Assembly (NCBI GenBank): GCA_019314185.1
Contig: JAFCZU010000149.1
Location: 1 to 7,323, forward strand
Source: Deltaproteobacteria bacterium
GTDB lineage: Bacteria > Desulfobacterota > Desulfobacteria > Desulfobacterales > ETH-SRB1
Length of the DNA stretch: 7,323 bases
Direction: 5' to 3'
A program made the position numbers and the translations under genes. Shown piece by piece: positions 1 to 5,716 of the stretch (position 1 is its first letter; each line of letters starts with the position of its first letter). The notes under the pieces were generated by a model, which had not been told where the DNA came from, searched no databases, and worked only from the letters and a program-made list of their open reading frames with translations.

Positions 1-104
1 ACCCCTGGTTACCCAGACGCTGCTTCCCGGTACTAAGGAGGCGTACGGACAACTCCCCCTGCTGGACTCTAACCAGATAGAATTACAGCCGTTATACGGC
101 ATAC

Positions 105-163
105 GGTCAAGTCTGCCTTTGACCCTTGCTCAAAATTAATAAGGGTCAAAGGCAGACTTGACC
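105..163. repeat. REP-like palindromic repeat, 23-bp perfect arms
   Basis: Arms at 105-127 and 141-163 are perfect reverse complements, separated by a 13-base AT-rich loop. Each arm is itself a small hairpin, because it begins GGTCAA and contains TTGACC. The unit is therefore two inverted REP-like modules head to head. The GGTCAAGTCTG...TTGACC pattern resembles repeats found next to REP-associated tyrosine (Y1/IS200-like) transposases; that link is from memory, and no transposase is present here. It could also act as a terminator-like or mRNA-protecting structure. Confidence 0.75.
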
Positions 164-184
164 CCATTTTTCCCAATAAATTAT

Positions 185-224
185 CATTTAGGAGATTTGC
201 CATTGTTGGCTTTTCTCCTAAATG
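185..224. repeat. Hairpin with 10-bp perfect stem
   Basis: CATTTAGGAG (185-194) is perfectly complementary to CTCCTAAATG (215-224) across a 20-base loop. The loop contains a second small pairing, GCCA with TGGC. AT-rich sequence follows, but not a clean U-tract, so terminator function is uncertain. It lies about 85 bases upstream of the ParB-like start. Confidence 0.45.
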
Positions 225-308
225 TATTTAAAAAGATAGCATAAAGATTTAATGCCTAAAAAACAGTATTTTGGTAATGTTGTGGCCTAACGGGCGGGAA
301 TTTGGATC

Positions 309-1100
309 ATGCCAATAACAGACCATAAAAATTATCCTTTTTCTTTTTCCATGATAGACATTAAAAAGATTGATCCTTCTCCCTATCAACACCGCAAATA
401 TTTTGATGAAAACAGTTTAAGAGAGCTTGGCGCAAGTATTGTACAGGATGGATTGATTGAACCCATTATCCTTTGCCCGCAACAAAAAGGAAGGTTTCAG
501 CTTATTGCCGGAGAAAGAAGGTTCAGAGCAATTAAAGACTACACTGACATGACGACTATCCAGGCAAAGATCGCAGACGTTGATGATCTTCAGGCAAGAA
601 GAATAAGCGCTGCAGAAAATCTTTTAAGAGAAGATTTATTAGCCATAGAATCCATTGAAGCAACCATTGAAATCATTGATGTGGAAATGGGCAAAGAACC
701 TGAGTATTTGACGGTAGGCAAAACACCCCTTGAAAGGGTGCATAAATTGCTGGCAAAGTTAGATTCTATAAGGGTTAGCAAAGATAGAGGGTCCATGATT
801 TCTAAGGAGGCGGATGACCTGTTCTATAAATTTATAGAACAGGTAGAGTCAATTTTTAAAAACCTCCCTAAGCCATTGAAGTGGCTATCTTTTTTGCTTA
901 ATGATCTGATTTTATTAACCGACATTCCCTTAAAAGTTCAAGAAGCCTCTGTAAAACACAATTTGAACAAGGCTCAGACAAAAGAGCTGGCAAAACTTGA
1001 ACAGGTATCTGACAAGGTTTTTCACGAGGTCACCCAAAAAGGGTTTATCCCGTTTAAAGATCAAAATAATAATTTTTGTAACTATTCAGCCACGGATTAA
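309..1100 (+). CDS. ParB-like N-terminal part of a split ParB-methyltransferase
   Basis: ParB/Spo0J-type N-terminal domain, about residues 15-120. Visible signatures are a DPSPYQHRK segment near residues 22-30, GERRFRAIK at 68-76 (the GERR box) and ENLLREDLLAIE at 103-114 (the ParB ENxxREDL box). In partition proteins this fold binds CTP and parS. In phage and island proteins the same domain is often joined to methyltransferases. Residues about 120-256 diverge and are rich in charged helices, with a ParB-like helical stretch near 210-235. The last residues, from C257 on (CNYSATD), and the stop are encoded by the terminal repeat of the element inserted at 1078, so the native protein did not end here. 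Removing the element joins residue 256 in frame to the methyltransferase at 1498. The ATG at 309 has only a weak GGA-type ribosome site. The product may still fold as a truncated ParB-like protein. Confidence 0.75.
   Translation: MPITDHKNYPFSFSMIDIKKIDPSPYQHRKYFDENSLRELGASIVQDGLIEPIILCPQQKGRFQLIAGERRFRAIKDYTDMTTIQAKIADVDDLQARRISAAENLLREDLLAIESIEATIEIIDVEMGKEPEYLTVGKTPLERVHKLLAKLDSIRVSKDRGSMISKEADDLFYKFIEQVESIFKNLPKPLKWLSFLLNDLILLTDIPLKVQEASVKHNLNKAQTKELAKLEQVSDKVFHEVTQKGFIPFKDQNNNFCNYSATD
1070..1077. repeat. Left target-site duplication TAATTTTT
   Basis: This 8-bp sequence directly precedes the left terminal repeat at 1078 and is identical to 1491-1498, directly after the right terminal repeat. 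Perfect 14-bp ends plus an 8-bp flanking direct repeat are the classic footprint of a DDE-type transposition event. The sequence is AT-rich, so chance matching is possible, but restoration of the reading frame on excision argues for a real duplication. Confidence 0.7.
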
Positions 1101-1149
1101 CACAGACTTGTCCGCCTTTGGAGGATGAACGCAGATAGGTTTAAATACA

Positions 1150-1430
1150 GTAACTACTCAGGCACAGAGAGGCAAAGGCACAGTGGCACAAAGCAAAATA
1201 AAAACATATAGAGATTTGCAGGTCTGGCAAAAATTTATGCCCCTCTGTTCCTGATGAATTGCAAACCCAGATAGAAATTTATATAAACCTGTATTATTTG
1301 AAAAGAGACGAATTTGATAAGTTATCTGAATTAAGCCGAGAGATAAAACGAATGCTTAGCAGCTTAATCAGTAAGTGAAGCGGCAACAGATAGGCAAGAC
1401 AACTATGCCCCTCTGTGCCTGAGTGGTTAT
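1150..1430. mobile_element. Nested element with related ends and four-helix cargo
   Basis: The left end GTAACTACTCAGGCACAGA (1150-1168) matches, inverted, TCTGTGCCTGAGTGGTTAT (1412-1430) with only two mismatches; pairing continues inward as GAGGCA against TGCCCC. These ends closely resemble those of the surrounding element (GTAACTATTCAGCCACGGA), differing at a few positions, so the two belong to one family. The cargo is the remnant of a four-helix-bundle gene. I see no 8-bp duplication at its borders, so it may have arrived by recombination with loss of the GxxExxY gene. Confidence 0.6.
1195..1378 (+). pseudogene. Remnant of four-helix-bundle (23S rRNA IVS-type) protein
   Basis: Two fragments of one family lie in different frames. 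From 1195 the sequence reads KIKTYRDLQVWQKF, the typical N-terminus of four-helix-bundle proteins found in 23S rRNA intervening sequences and scattered elsewhere. It then meets a stop at 1252-1254. From 1256 it reads ELQTQIEIYINLYYL and on to the family's usual C-terminal helix, with a stop at 1376-1378. Intact members are about 115-125 residues, so about 60-65 central codons are missing. At the join (1236-1254) sits a 19-base near-copy of the nested element's own right end. No start codon lies near the first fragment. The gene is certainly broken. Confidence 0.75.
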
Positions 1431-1490
1431 ATGATAATAAAAGAAAAAATATCAGTGATGATCGGCGTAGATCGGCGGCTGAATAGTTAC

Positions 1491-1498
1491 TAATTTTT
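1491..1498. repeat. Right target-site duplication TAATTTTT
   Basis: Identical to 1070-1077 and directly adjacent to the right terminal repeat of the 1078-1490 element. The first T of the apparent TTG start of the downstream methyltransferase frame (1498-1500) is the last base of this repeat, so that start is a product of the insertion. Confidence 0.7.
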
Positions 1499-2508
1499 TG
1501 CCAAAACTTAAGCTAAATGAATTCAGCGCAAGAGAAATTCAGGCGTTTGCACAAGATATAGAAAAAATAAATAAAAAAAATCAACAAAAAATAGACGATG
1601 GTCAACGCGAATTTCCCACGCAGATTAAGGTCGCAGTGATGACCCGTCTGGGCATCCCTCTTGTTCCCCAGGCTTTGGTATGGTCTGTGATTCTCCAGGA
1701 AAAAACAGACCAGGAAAGGTTTAAGGATTTAAACTGGGGATTGCGTACATGGGATAACTGGTATTTCAATGATGTTGATCACAGGTTCGGAGATGACTGG
1801 CCCGGAAGAATCCCGGCCCAGATGATTGCGCACATCCTCTATTATTTTTCCAATCAGAACGATCTGGTGTTTGATCCCACCCGCCCGCCTCGCCTGCGCG
1901 AGAGCAATGGCGGGCAGGTGGCAGGCGGTGGAGTGACGGCTGACACCTGTCTTGCGTTTAACCGGAAATGCTGGAGTTTTGACATGGACGATCGGCCGGA
2001 TACTCGACCGGAAATTGAACCTATGTTTCTGGATATCACTGATTTAAAATGGCCGATAAAAGGTAAAACCAAACCGGATCTGATTATTTTTGATCCGCCT
2101 TATTTTAAAAAGCAGTCAGACAACTACGATCCTGATGGCATATCAGGAATGTCCAAAGCGAAGTATTTAAAATTTCTAAAAAGCTTTTTTGCGCTGGCAC
2201 ACTCAAACGCCAAAAAGGGCACACAGCTGGCATTTATCAATGCTGACTGGCGCGATTTCCAAAACACCCCTGCCAAAAATGAGACCCGGGTGAATTCCAT
2301 TTTAATCAATGATTACCTTTGGATTTTAGATCAAAGCGGCTGGCAGGAAACCCATATTTTTCAGGCGCCACTCTCCTCAGAGCGTTTTAAGGCAAATGTA
2401 GTATCCGCCATGCAGAAGAAAAAAATAATCGGTGTAACCAGCAGGTACGTCATCATTTCAAAGAAAAAACCAAATCGTAACCATTCAGCCACAGATTCAC
2501 ACAGATGA
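1498..2508 (+). CDS. DNA adenine/cytosine-N4 methyltransferase part of split gene
   Basis: SAM-dependent DNA methyltransferase of the N6-adenine/N4-cytosine group. Catalytic motif IV is DPPY at residues 199-202, in the context LIIFDPPYFKK. The SAM-binding motif I region is VFDP (124-127) then AGGGVTADTC (142-151), followed by CWSFDMDD. Motif I before motif IV fits a gamma-like order. About 13 residues (128-140) are inserted between DP and AGGG; they are encoded by a GC-rich palindrome. The TTG at 1498 has no Shine-Dalgarno sequence and lies in the duplicated target site; the next in-frame ATG is residue 48 (1639). The upstream ParB-like frame joins this one exactly when the 1078-1490 element is removed, so the native product was a ParB-methyltransferase fusion of about 590 residues. 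The C-terminal tail (about residues 328-336) comes from the element at 2477. Activity today is doubtful. Confidence 0.82.
   Translation: MPKLKLNEFSAREIQAFAQDIEKINKKNQQKIDDGQREFPTQIKVAVMTRLGIPLVPQALVWSVILQEKTDQERFKDLNWGLRTWDNWYFNDVDHRFGDDWPGRIPAQMIAHILYYFSNQNDLVFDPTRPPRLRESNGGQVAGGGVTADTCLAFNRKCWSFDMDDRPDTRPEIEPMFLDITDLKWPIKGKTKPDLIIFDPPYFKKQSDNYDPDGISGMSKAKYLKFLKSFFALAHSNAKKGTQLAFINADWRDFQNTPAKNETRVNSILINDYLWILDQSGWQETHIFQAPLSSERFKANVVSAMQKKKIIGVTSRYVIISKKKPNRNHSATDSHR
1879..1917. repeat. GC-rich palindrome inserted in frame in motif I
   Basis: CCCGCC (1884-1889) pairs with GGCGGG (1909-1914), and inside it TCGC (1890-1893) pairs with GCGA (1898-1901), giving a REP-like double stem in an otherwise AT-rich gene. 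It adds 13 codons, multiple of three and stop-free, between the DP and AGGG of the SAM-binding loop. Related methyltransferases, from memory, read DPMAGGGV or similar without an insert. The logic resembles in-frame palindromic elements known in Rickettsia genes. Confidence 0.6.
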
Positions 2509-2953
2509 ACGCAGATATTTTTAAATACAAAGAAATCACAGATATTATTCTTAGAAGTTTTTATGAAGTTTATAATGAGCTTGGTGATGGATTTCTGGAA
2601 TCTGTTTATGAAAATGCCTTATATGTTGTCCTAACTGGATATGGACTATGTGTAGAAAGGCAGAAAGATATTCCTGTATTTTTTCGAGGTAAAGTAATCG
2701 GAGATTTTAAGGCAGACTTGATTGTAAACGAAAAAGTAATCGTTGAACTAAAAGCAGTTCGTACACTTAACCCTGCACATGAAGCTCAATTAATCAATTA
2801 CTTGAAAGCAACAAATATTGAAGTTGGCCTATTATTAAATTTTGGCAAAAGAGCAGAATTCAAAAGATTTATATATGATAATAAAAGAAAAAATATCAGT
2901 GATGATCAGCGTAAATCCTCCATAGGCGGACAAGTCTGTGGCTGAATAATTAC
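2477..2953. mobile_element. 477-bp TIR element carrying a GxxExxY gene
   Basis: The left end GTAACCATTCAGCCACAGA (2477-2495) is inverted at TCTGTGGCTGAATAATTAC (2935-2953), with 17 of 19 positions matching. Both termini also share flank sequence with the 1078-1490 element, including the GATGAACGCAGATA box (2504-2517) and the right-hand ATGATAATAAAAG segment. The cargo is a complete GxxExxY gene. The 8 bases on each side (ACCAAATC and TATTACAG) do not match, so there is no duplication; the right flank may have been replaced by later recombination. Insertion here supplied the stop codon of the methyltransferase. Confidence 0.65.
2505..2945 (+). CDS. GxxExxY protein (PD-(D/E)XK-like, PDDEXK_3)
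   Basis: 146-residue member of the GxxExxY family, a PD-(D/E)XK nuclease-like group of unproven function. The naming motif is GFLESVY at residues 29-35. The likely metal-binding core is D71 (FKADLIV) and E81-x-K83 (VELKAV), followed by the family's AQLINYLKAT (94-103). Residues to about 126 are standard; the tail, about 127-146 (KRKNISDDQRK onward), is encoded by the element's terminal repeat and varies between copies. The start ATG at 2505 overlaps the methyltransferase stop as ATGA, which would permit translational coupling. There is no strong Shine-Dalgarno sequence. The gene lies wholly within the 2477-2953 element, so it is cargo and possibly a candidate for the nuclease that mobilises it; the latter is inference. 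Confidence 0.85.
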   Translation: MNADIFKYKEITDIILRSFYEVYNELGDGFLESVYENALYVVLTGYGLCVERQKDIPVFFRGKVIGDFKADLIVNEKVIVELKAVRTLNPAHEAQLINYLKATNIEVGLLLNFGKRAEFKRFIYDNKRKNISDDQRKSSIGGQVCG

Positions 2954-3204
2954 TATTACAGGGAATCATCAAATCTATTTACCAACAGAAATACAAAAGA
3001 TGCTAAAGGATTCAGGGACAGTCCGAATCCAGATTCTGGGCGGGTGAAAAAAGCAGGCGTAATAGCTGGCAGAAAAAGGGGGGCATCAGCAACATTTCGA
3101 TATTTTGGTTTACTCTGTTTTTCCTTAGTATAAATAATCACATAGCATACATCAACAGGATATGAAACGCATAAAATCATGGGCGTCCCGCTGGATGCCC
3201 TGAT
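2954..3204. other. Unassigned stretch between GxxExxY element and integrase remnant
   Basis: Nothing here is recognisable with confidence. The minus-strand integrase frame stays open across it, but its residues after about 115 no longer look like an integrase. On the plus strand a short frame reads ITGNHQIYLPTEIQKMLKD and ends at a stop near 3047; it could be a gene fragment, but I cannot place it. This region probably records the deletion that removed the integrase catalytic domain. Confidence 0.4.
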
Positions 3205-3549
3205 AACCAAGGGGATATTAATCTTCCTGGATGCCCGAACAGCATTAATTTCCTGGTCAAGAGGTCGTTTTAGAACATGTTTGTACAGGAAAACCAGCGC
3301 ATTCATGGCCTGATTCTGTGTGTATGGAGACACGTTTTTATCTACTGCCAAGTGTGTCAGGAAGGCCTCGATCTTAGCTTCGCCGTCTATTAAATCCTGC
3401 CGATTAGTCATACTATGGTAACGTATATATCGTTTAATCCAGTCGCAATACGTTCGTTCTGTATGGATCGAGTAGTGATGCAACCTCATTACATCCCGCA
3501 CTTCATCAAGCAGTTTCCTGTCCTTAGAGGTGTTTTTATACATTGACAT
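2956..3549 (-). pseudogene. Truncated integron integrase (N-terminal domain only)
   Basis: Residues 12-115 match the N-terminal SAM-like core-binding domain of integron tyrosine recombinases: LLDEVRDVMRLHHYSIHTE, YCDWIKRYIRYH, EAFLTHLAVDKNVSPYTQNQ, then ALVFLYKHVLKRPL. An intact IntI is about 320 residues and carries the catalytic Arg, His, Arg and Tyr in its C-terminal half. None of these is visible: after NIPLV (111-115, about 3205) the frame runs through unrelated sequence to a stop at 2956. The likely start is the ATG at 3549, with an alternative at 3543. Orientation opposite to the cassettes and a position beside the first cassette core site are as expected for IntI. The protein should be unable to recombine cassettes. 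Confidence 0.82.
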
Positions 3550-3632
3550 AAAGTGTTCCTACCTGTTAAAAATTATAGTAAAATTGAAGATAATAAGGCA
3601 AGGCAAATATGCCTGTCAATCAATGGTTGGAC
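3550..3632. other. Putative attI region next to the integrase
   Basis: Short AT-rich region between the integrase start and the first cassette core site GTTGGAC (3626-3632), which fits GTTRRRY. By position this is where attI, the integrase promoter and the cassette promoter should lie. I cannot identify integrase-binding repeats with confidence. TTGAAG near 3584 followed by AT-rich sequence might be a promoter, but I would not rely on it. Confidence 0.5.
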
Positions 3633-3677
3633 TGAGAAAATATCAATAACATCATCAATGCGGAGAGAATATATATT

Positions 3678-4238
3678 TTGAAGATAGCACAGTCAATTCA
3701 ACATTATGGAGACGAATTGCAGGAAATTTTTTCTCATGAACGAGCTGCTGTGTTTCTCTGTGGTCCAGCAATTGATAAGCTTGATAAACCAGGTGAACAA
3801 TTAAGGCAAGAACTTGAAAAAGCACTTAAAACTGAGGGATTTGATGTAATACTTGGCGAGGATGATGGCCTTGAACAGATTAGAAACAAGTATAGTTCTT
3901 ATGCTCATGAAAATGAATTATTATTCGTAGAAAAACATTGTCTTGCTACTGTTTTAATTGCGTCAAGTGTGGGGTCATTTTGCGAACTTGGCTTATTTTC
4001 CTACAAAAAAGTTCATACCTTAAAATCTGATTTCATTTTGATTATAAGTGATCAATTCAAAAGGGACAAATCTTACCTTAATGAAGGTCCAGCTGCAGCT
4101 ATAGAAGATTTTGGCAAAGTATATTACGGGGATCTGCAAAATTTTGATTATTCTGATCTTATGCAACGCTTAAAAAGAAGACGTTCTATTTGGGTTACCA
4201 GTTACAAAGGACGCTCGCCAAAAGAGATGGTCAAGTAA
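3678..4238 (+). CDS. Retron effector, nucleoside deoxyribosyltransferase-like
   Basis: 186-residue protein resembling the nucleoside 2-deoxyribosyltransferase-like effectors of Ec86/St85-type retrons. Visible features are a strand with FLCGP (26-30), a helix and second strand ending FDVILGEDD (55-63), HENELLFVEKHCLATVLIASSVGSF's general pattern at 77-101 and ELG at 103-105. In the family, the Ser/Gly-rich loop followed by Glu-Leu-Gly holds the catalytic Glu, here E103. Such effectors are held inactive by RT and msDNA and act on nucleotides or NAD-like substrates when phage disturb the complex; this is family knowledge, not shown here. It is shorter than Ec86-type effectors and lacks an attached helix-turn-helix, which here lies in the next gene. 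The start is TTG at 3678 after GGAGAG (3662-3667); no in-frame ATG fits better. Its stop overlaps the next ATG (TAATG at 4236-4240). Confidence 0.7.
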   Translation: MKIAQSIQHYGDELQEIFSHERAAVFLCGPAIDKLDKPGEQLRQELEKALKTEGFDVILGEDDGLEQIRNKYSSYAHENELLFVEKHCLATVLIASSVGSFCELGLFSYKKVHTLKSDFILIISDQFKRDKSYLNEGPAAAIEDFGKVYYGDLQNFDYSDLMQRLKRRRSIWVTSYKGRSPKEMVK

Positions 4239-5716
4239 TGAAAGTTAATTTCAATGAAGATATTTTGCTTTGGGCGATTGGTGTTCTCCAACCCGCATCA
4301 GCGAGCGACGCTTTAAAATTCATTTCATACATATATCCAGAAATTAAGCCTTTACCCCTTGTTAAAGAAATTGATCAAGTTCTATCAAGATATAGAGATC
4401 TGGGCATTATCGCAAGAGTTCATGGAAAATCTCGTTTATATTCGCTTACATATACAGGGAACGCCAAATTATCATTAAAACTTAGGAGGCATAGAGATAA
4501 AGCTCGTTTATTCTTGCTAAAGGATACAAGAAAATGTAATACGCTCTTGTTGGGGGAGGAAAAAAAAGAATCGGTTGGCGCTTCGCCAACCTCAGATGGT
4601 AGCAGTACTTTACAAGATTTTGCGCGGCCAATAGAATCGGCCGTCGCACCTCGGTACCCTCGGCACCACGGCCGATTCTATTGGCCGCGGATCTCAAAGC
4701 AACTGAATTTTCAAGTTGGTCTTAATTTTTCCTCCCCCGACATTTTTCTTAAATATTATTCTTTCCCATCGTTAAAAGCTATCCACAACATCAGTCCAGA
4801 CCCAGCAGAGGGCAATGATTTAAGTGTTACAGATTTTGCTCTATCAGTTGGTGTAAGCCCCCGATTAATCACATCTTTACTACATGCCACACATAAATAT
4901 TACAGACAGTTCAATATTGGTAAGCGAGGCGGTGGCGAACGAACAATAAGCGCCCCAAGGACCTTTTTGAAAGTTATTCAATATTGGATACTCGACTACC
5001 TACTGCATACCCTAAAAAGCCACCCTATTTGCCATTCATACCAAAGGGGGAAGTCTATCATAACAAACGCGTCCCCTCATATAAACTCTGAGTATGTCGC
5101 AAACATTGACATAAGTGACTTTTTTGGCTCGATAAATCAAACAATGATAATTGATCTTCTTAGAAAGAATGGTTTTGGTGAGCAATTGTCAAAAACAATC
5201 GCCCGGCTTACATCGCTCAATGACGGTCTCCCCCAAGGCGCACCAACAAGTCCGATACTCTCAAATGCTTATCTCTATTCTTTCGACGAAACAGCTGCGC
5301 AAATCTCCAAAAATACGGGCTTACATATCACAAGATATGCCGATGATATTACCATAAGTGGAAAGAACAAAGGTTCAATCACCAATGTAATCACACTTTT
5401 TGAACAAAAATTATCCGGGAAGGGCTTGGGGCTCAACGCTAAAAAAACGCGGATCGCAAGCCGAGGCGGCCAGCAACGCGTGGCAGGGGTAGTTGTCAAC
5501 GATAAAGCATTACCCCCAAGAAAGCTCCGTAGACGGGTTCGGGCAATGTTTCATCAAGCAAAAAATTACCCTGAAGAACATGTTGAAAAATATAATATTT
5601 TGAGAGGTTACTTGAGCTATTTTAATTCATTCCCTGCCCTAAAAGATGGTTCAGAGCTTGAAAGTTACAAAAAGATTTTGAAGAGTTTGAGTAACAATGT
5701 CCAACCAGGCGCTTAA
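4238..5716 (+). CDS. Winged-helix and retron reverse transcriptase in one frame
   Basis: 492 residues from ATG 4238, which overlaps the effector stop. Residues 1 to about 100 form a winged-helix-like domain: a helical N-terminus, then LSRYRDLGIIARVHGKSRLY, SLTYTGN and HRDKARLFLLK. Residues about 104-168 are encoded by the msr-msd RNA and look like linker. The reverse transcriptase follows, about 325 residues, the usual length of a complete retron RT. Hallmarks are SAP in the fingers, the retron-specific NAXXH box (NASPH, 277-281), IDISDFF, LPQGAPTSP, the catalytic YADD (367-370), LGLNAKKT, and VAG (415-417) in place of the common VTG. The RT copies part of the RNA into branched msDNA. No good start codon with ribosome site lies between the RNA and the RT core, so the RT is probably made as a fusion. 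The last codons run into attC (R'' at 5699). Confidence 0.85.
   Translation: MKVNFNEDILLWAIGVLQPASASDALKFISYIYPEIKPLPLVKEIDQVLSRYRDLGIIARVHGKSRLYSLTYTGNAKLSLKLRRHRDKARLFLLKDTRKCNTLLLGEEKKESVGASPTSDGSSTLQDFARPIESAVAPRYPRHHGRFYWPRISKQLNFQVGLNFSSPDIFLKYYSFPSLKAIHNISPDPAEGNDLSVTDFALSVGVSPRLITSLLHATHKYYRQFNIGKRGGGERTISAPRTFLKVIQYWILDYLLHTLKSHPICHSYQRGKSIITNASPHINSEYVANIDISDFFGSINQTMIIDLLRKNGFGEQLSKTIARLTSLNDGLPQGAPTSPILSNAYLYSFDETAAQISKNTGLHITRYADDITISGKNKGSITNVITLFEQKLSGKGLGLNAKKTRIASRGGQQRVAGVVVNDKALPPRKLRRRVRAMFHQAKNYPEEHVEKYNILRGYLSYFNSFPALKDGSELESYKKILKSLSNNVQPGA
4548..4742 (+). ncRNA. Retron msr-msd RNA embedded in the RT open frame
   Basis: The a1 repeat (4548-4564) pairs with a2 (4726-4742): 13 perfect pairs, GGGGGAGGAAAAA (4552-4564) with TTTTTCCTCCCCC (4726-4738), extended by T·G, T-A, G-C and T-A. 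Inside, the msr hairpin GGTTGGCG-CTT-CGCCAACC (4573-4591) is perfect. The msd stem has 21-bp perfect arms at 4624-4644 and 4668-4688 around a 23-base loop containing GGTACC. This is the standard retron layout of a1, msr hairpin, long msd hairpin, a2. The branching G probably lies just after a1 (G4568 or nearby); this is inference. The position, inside an unbroken reading frame between the winged-helix and RT domains, is unusual. Confidence 0.88.

Larger units (their letters stand above)
1..308. other. Gene-free left edge with two hairpins
   Basis: I find no convincing gene here. The first 104 bases are GC-richer than what follows and look like the end of something cut by the window edge. The minus strand is open from an ATG at 102 to base 1, but the 34 residues resemble no protein I know. 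The rest holds the two inverted repeats listed separately (105-163 and 185-224) and AT-rich sequence leading to the ParB-like gene. Confidence 0.5.
1078..1490. mobile_element. 413-bp TIR element inserted in ParB-methyltransferase gene
   Basis: The ends are GTAACTATTCAGCC (1078-1091) and GGCTGAATAGTTAC (1477-1490), perfect inverted repeats, flanked by TAATTTTT on both sides. Its outer parts match the element at 2477-2953. The left side shares CAGCCAC, the GATGAACGCAGATA box (1125-1138) and TTTAAATACA. The right side shares ATGATAATAAAAG, then AAAAAATATCAGTGATGATC and GCGTA. The GxxExxY gene found in the other copy is absent; a second element (1150-1430) occupies its place. It encodes no intact protein, so it would have to be mobilised in trans. 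Confidence 0.72.

Noticed and set aside
1..104. Possible end of a group II intron or of a minus-strand gene
   Set aside because: No domain V-like hairpin and no recognisable protein; too short at the window edge to support a call.
1854..2072. Minus-strand frame over methyltransferase motif I
   Set aside because: Produced by coding constraint and the GC-rich palindrome on the opposite strand.
1078..2953. Direct repeats as a possible CRISPR array
   Set aside because: Only two to three diverged copies, with genes between them and inverted ends; no regular spacing.
2954..3047. Short plus-strand frame resembling an antitoxin N-terminus
   Set aside because: No start codon with ribosome site and it stops after about 30 residues; cannot be tied to a family.
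4190..4237. Upstream start of the RT frame at 4190
   Set aside because: It would overlap the effector gene by 49 bases; ATG 4238 overlaps the effector stop as TAATG, a normal coupling arrangement.
3678..4238. Reading the effector as a second TIR protein
   Set aside because: The FLCGP strand, the position of Glu-Leu-Gly and the retron neighbour fit a nucleoside deoxyribosyltransferase-like effector better.
5275..5499. Minus-strand open frame opposite the RT
   Set aside because: Lies fully over the catalytic YADD region of a clear gene and resembles nothing known.
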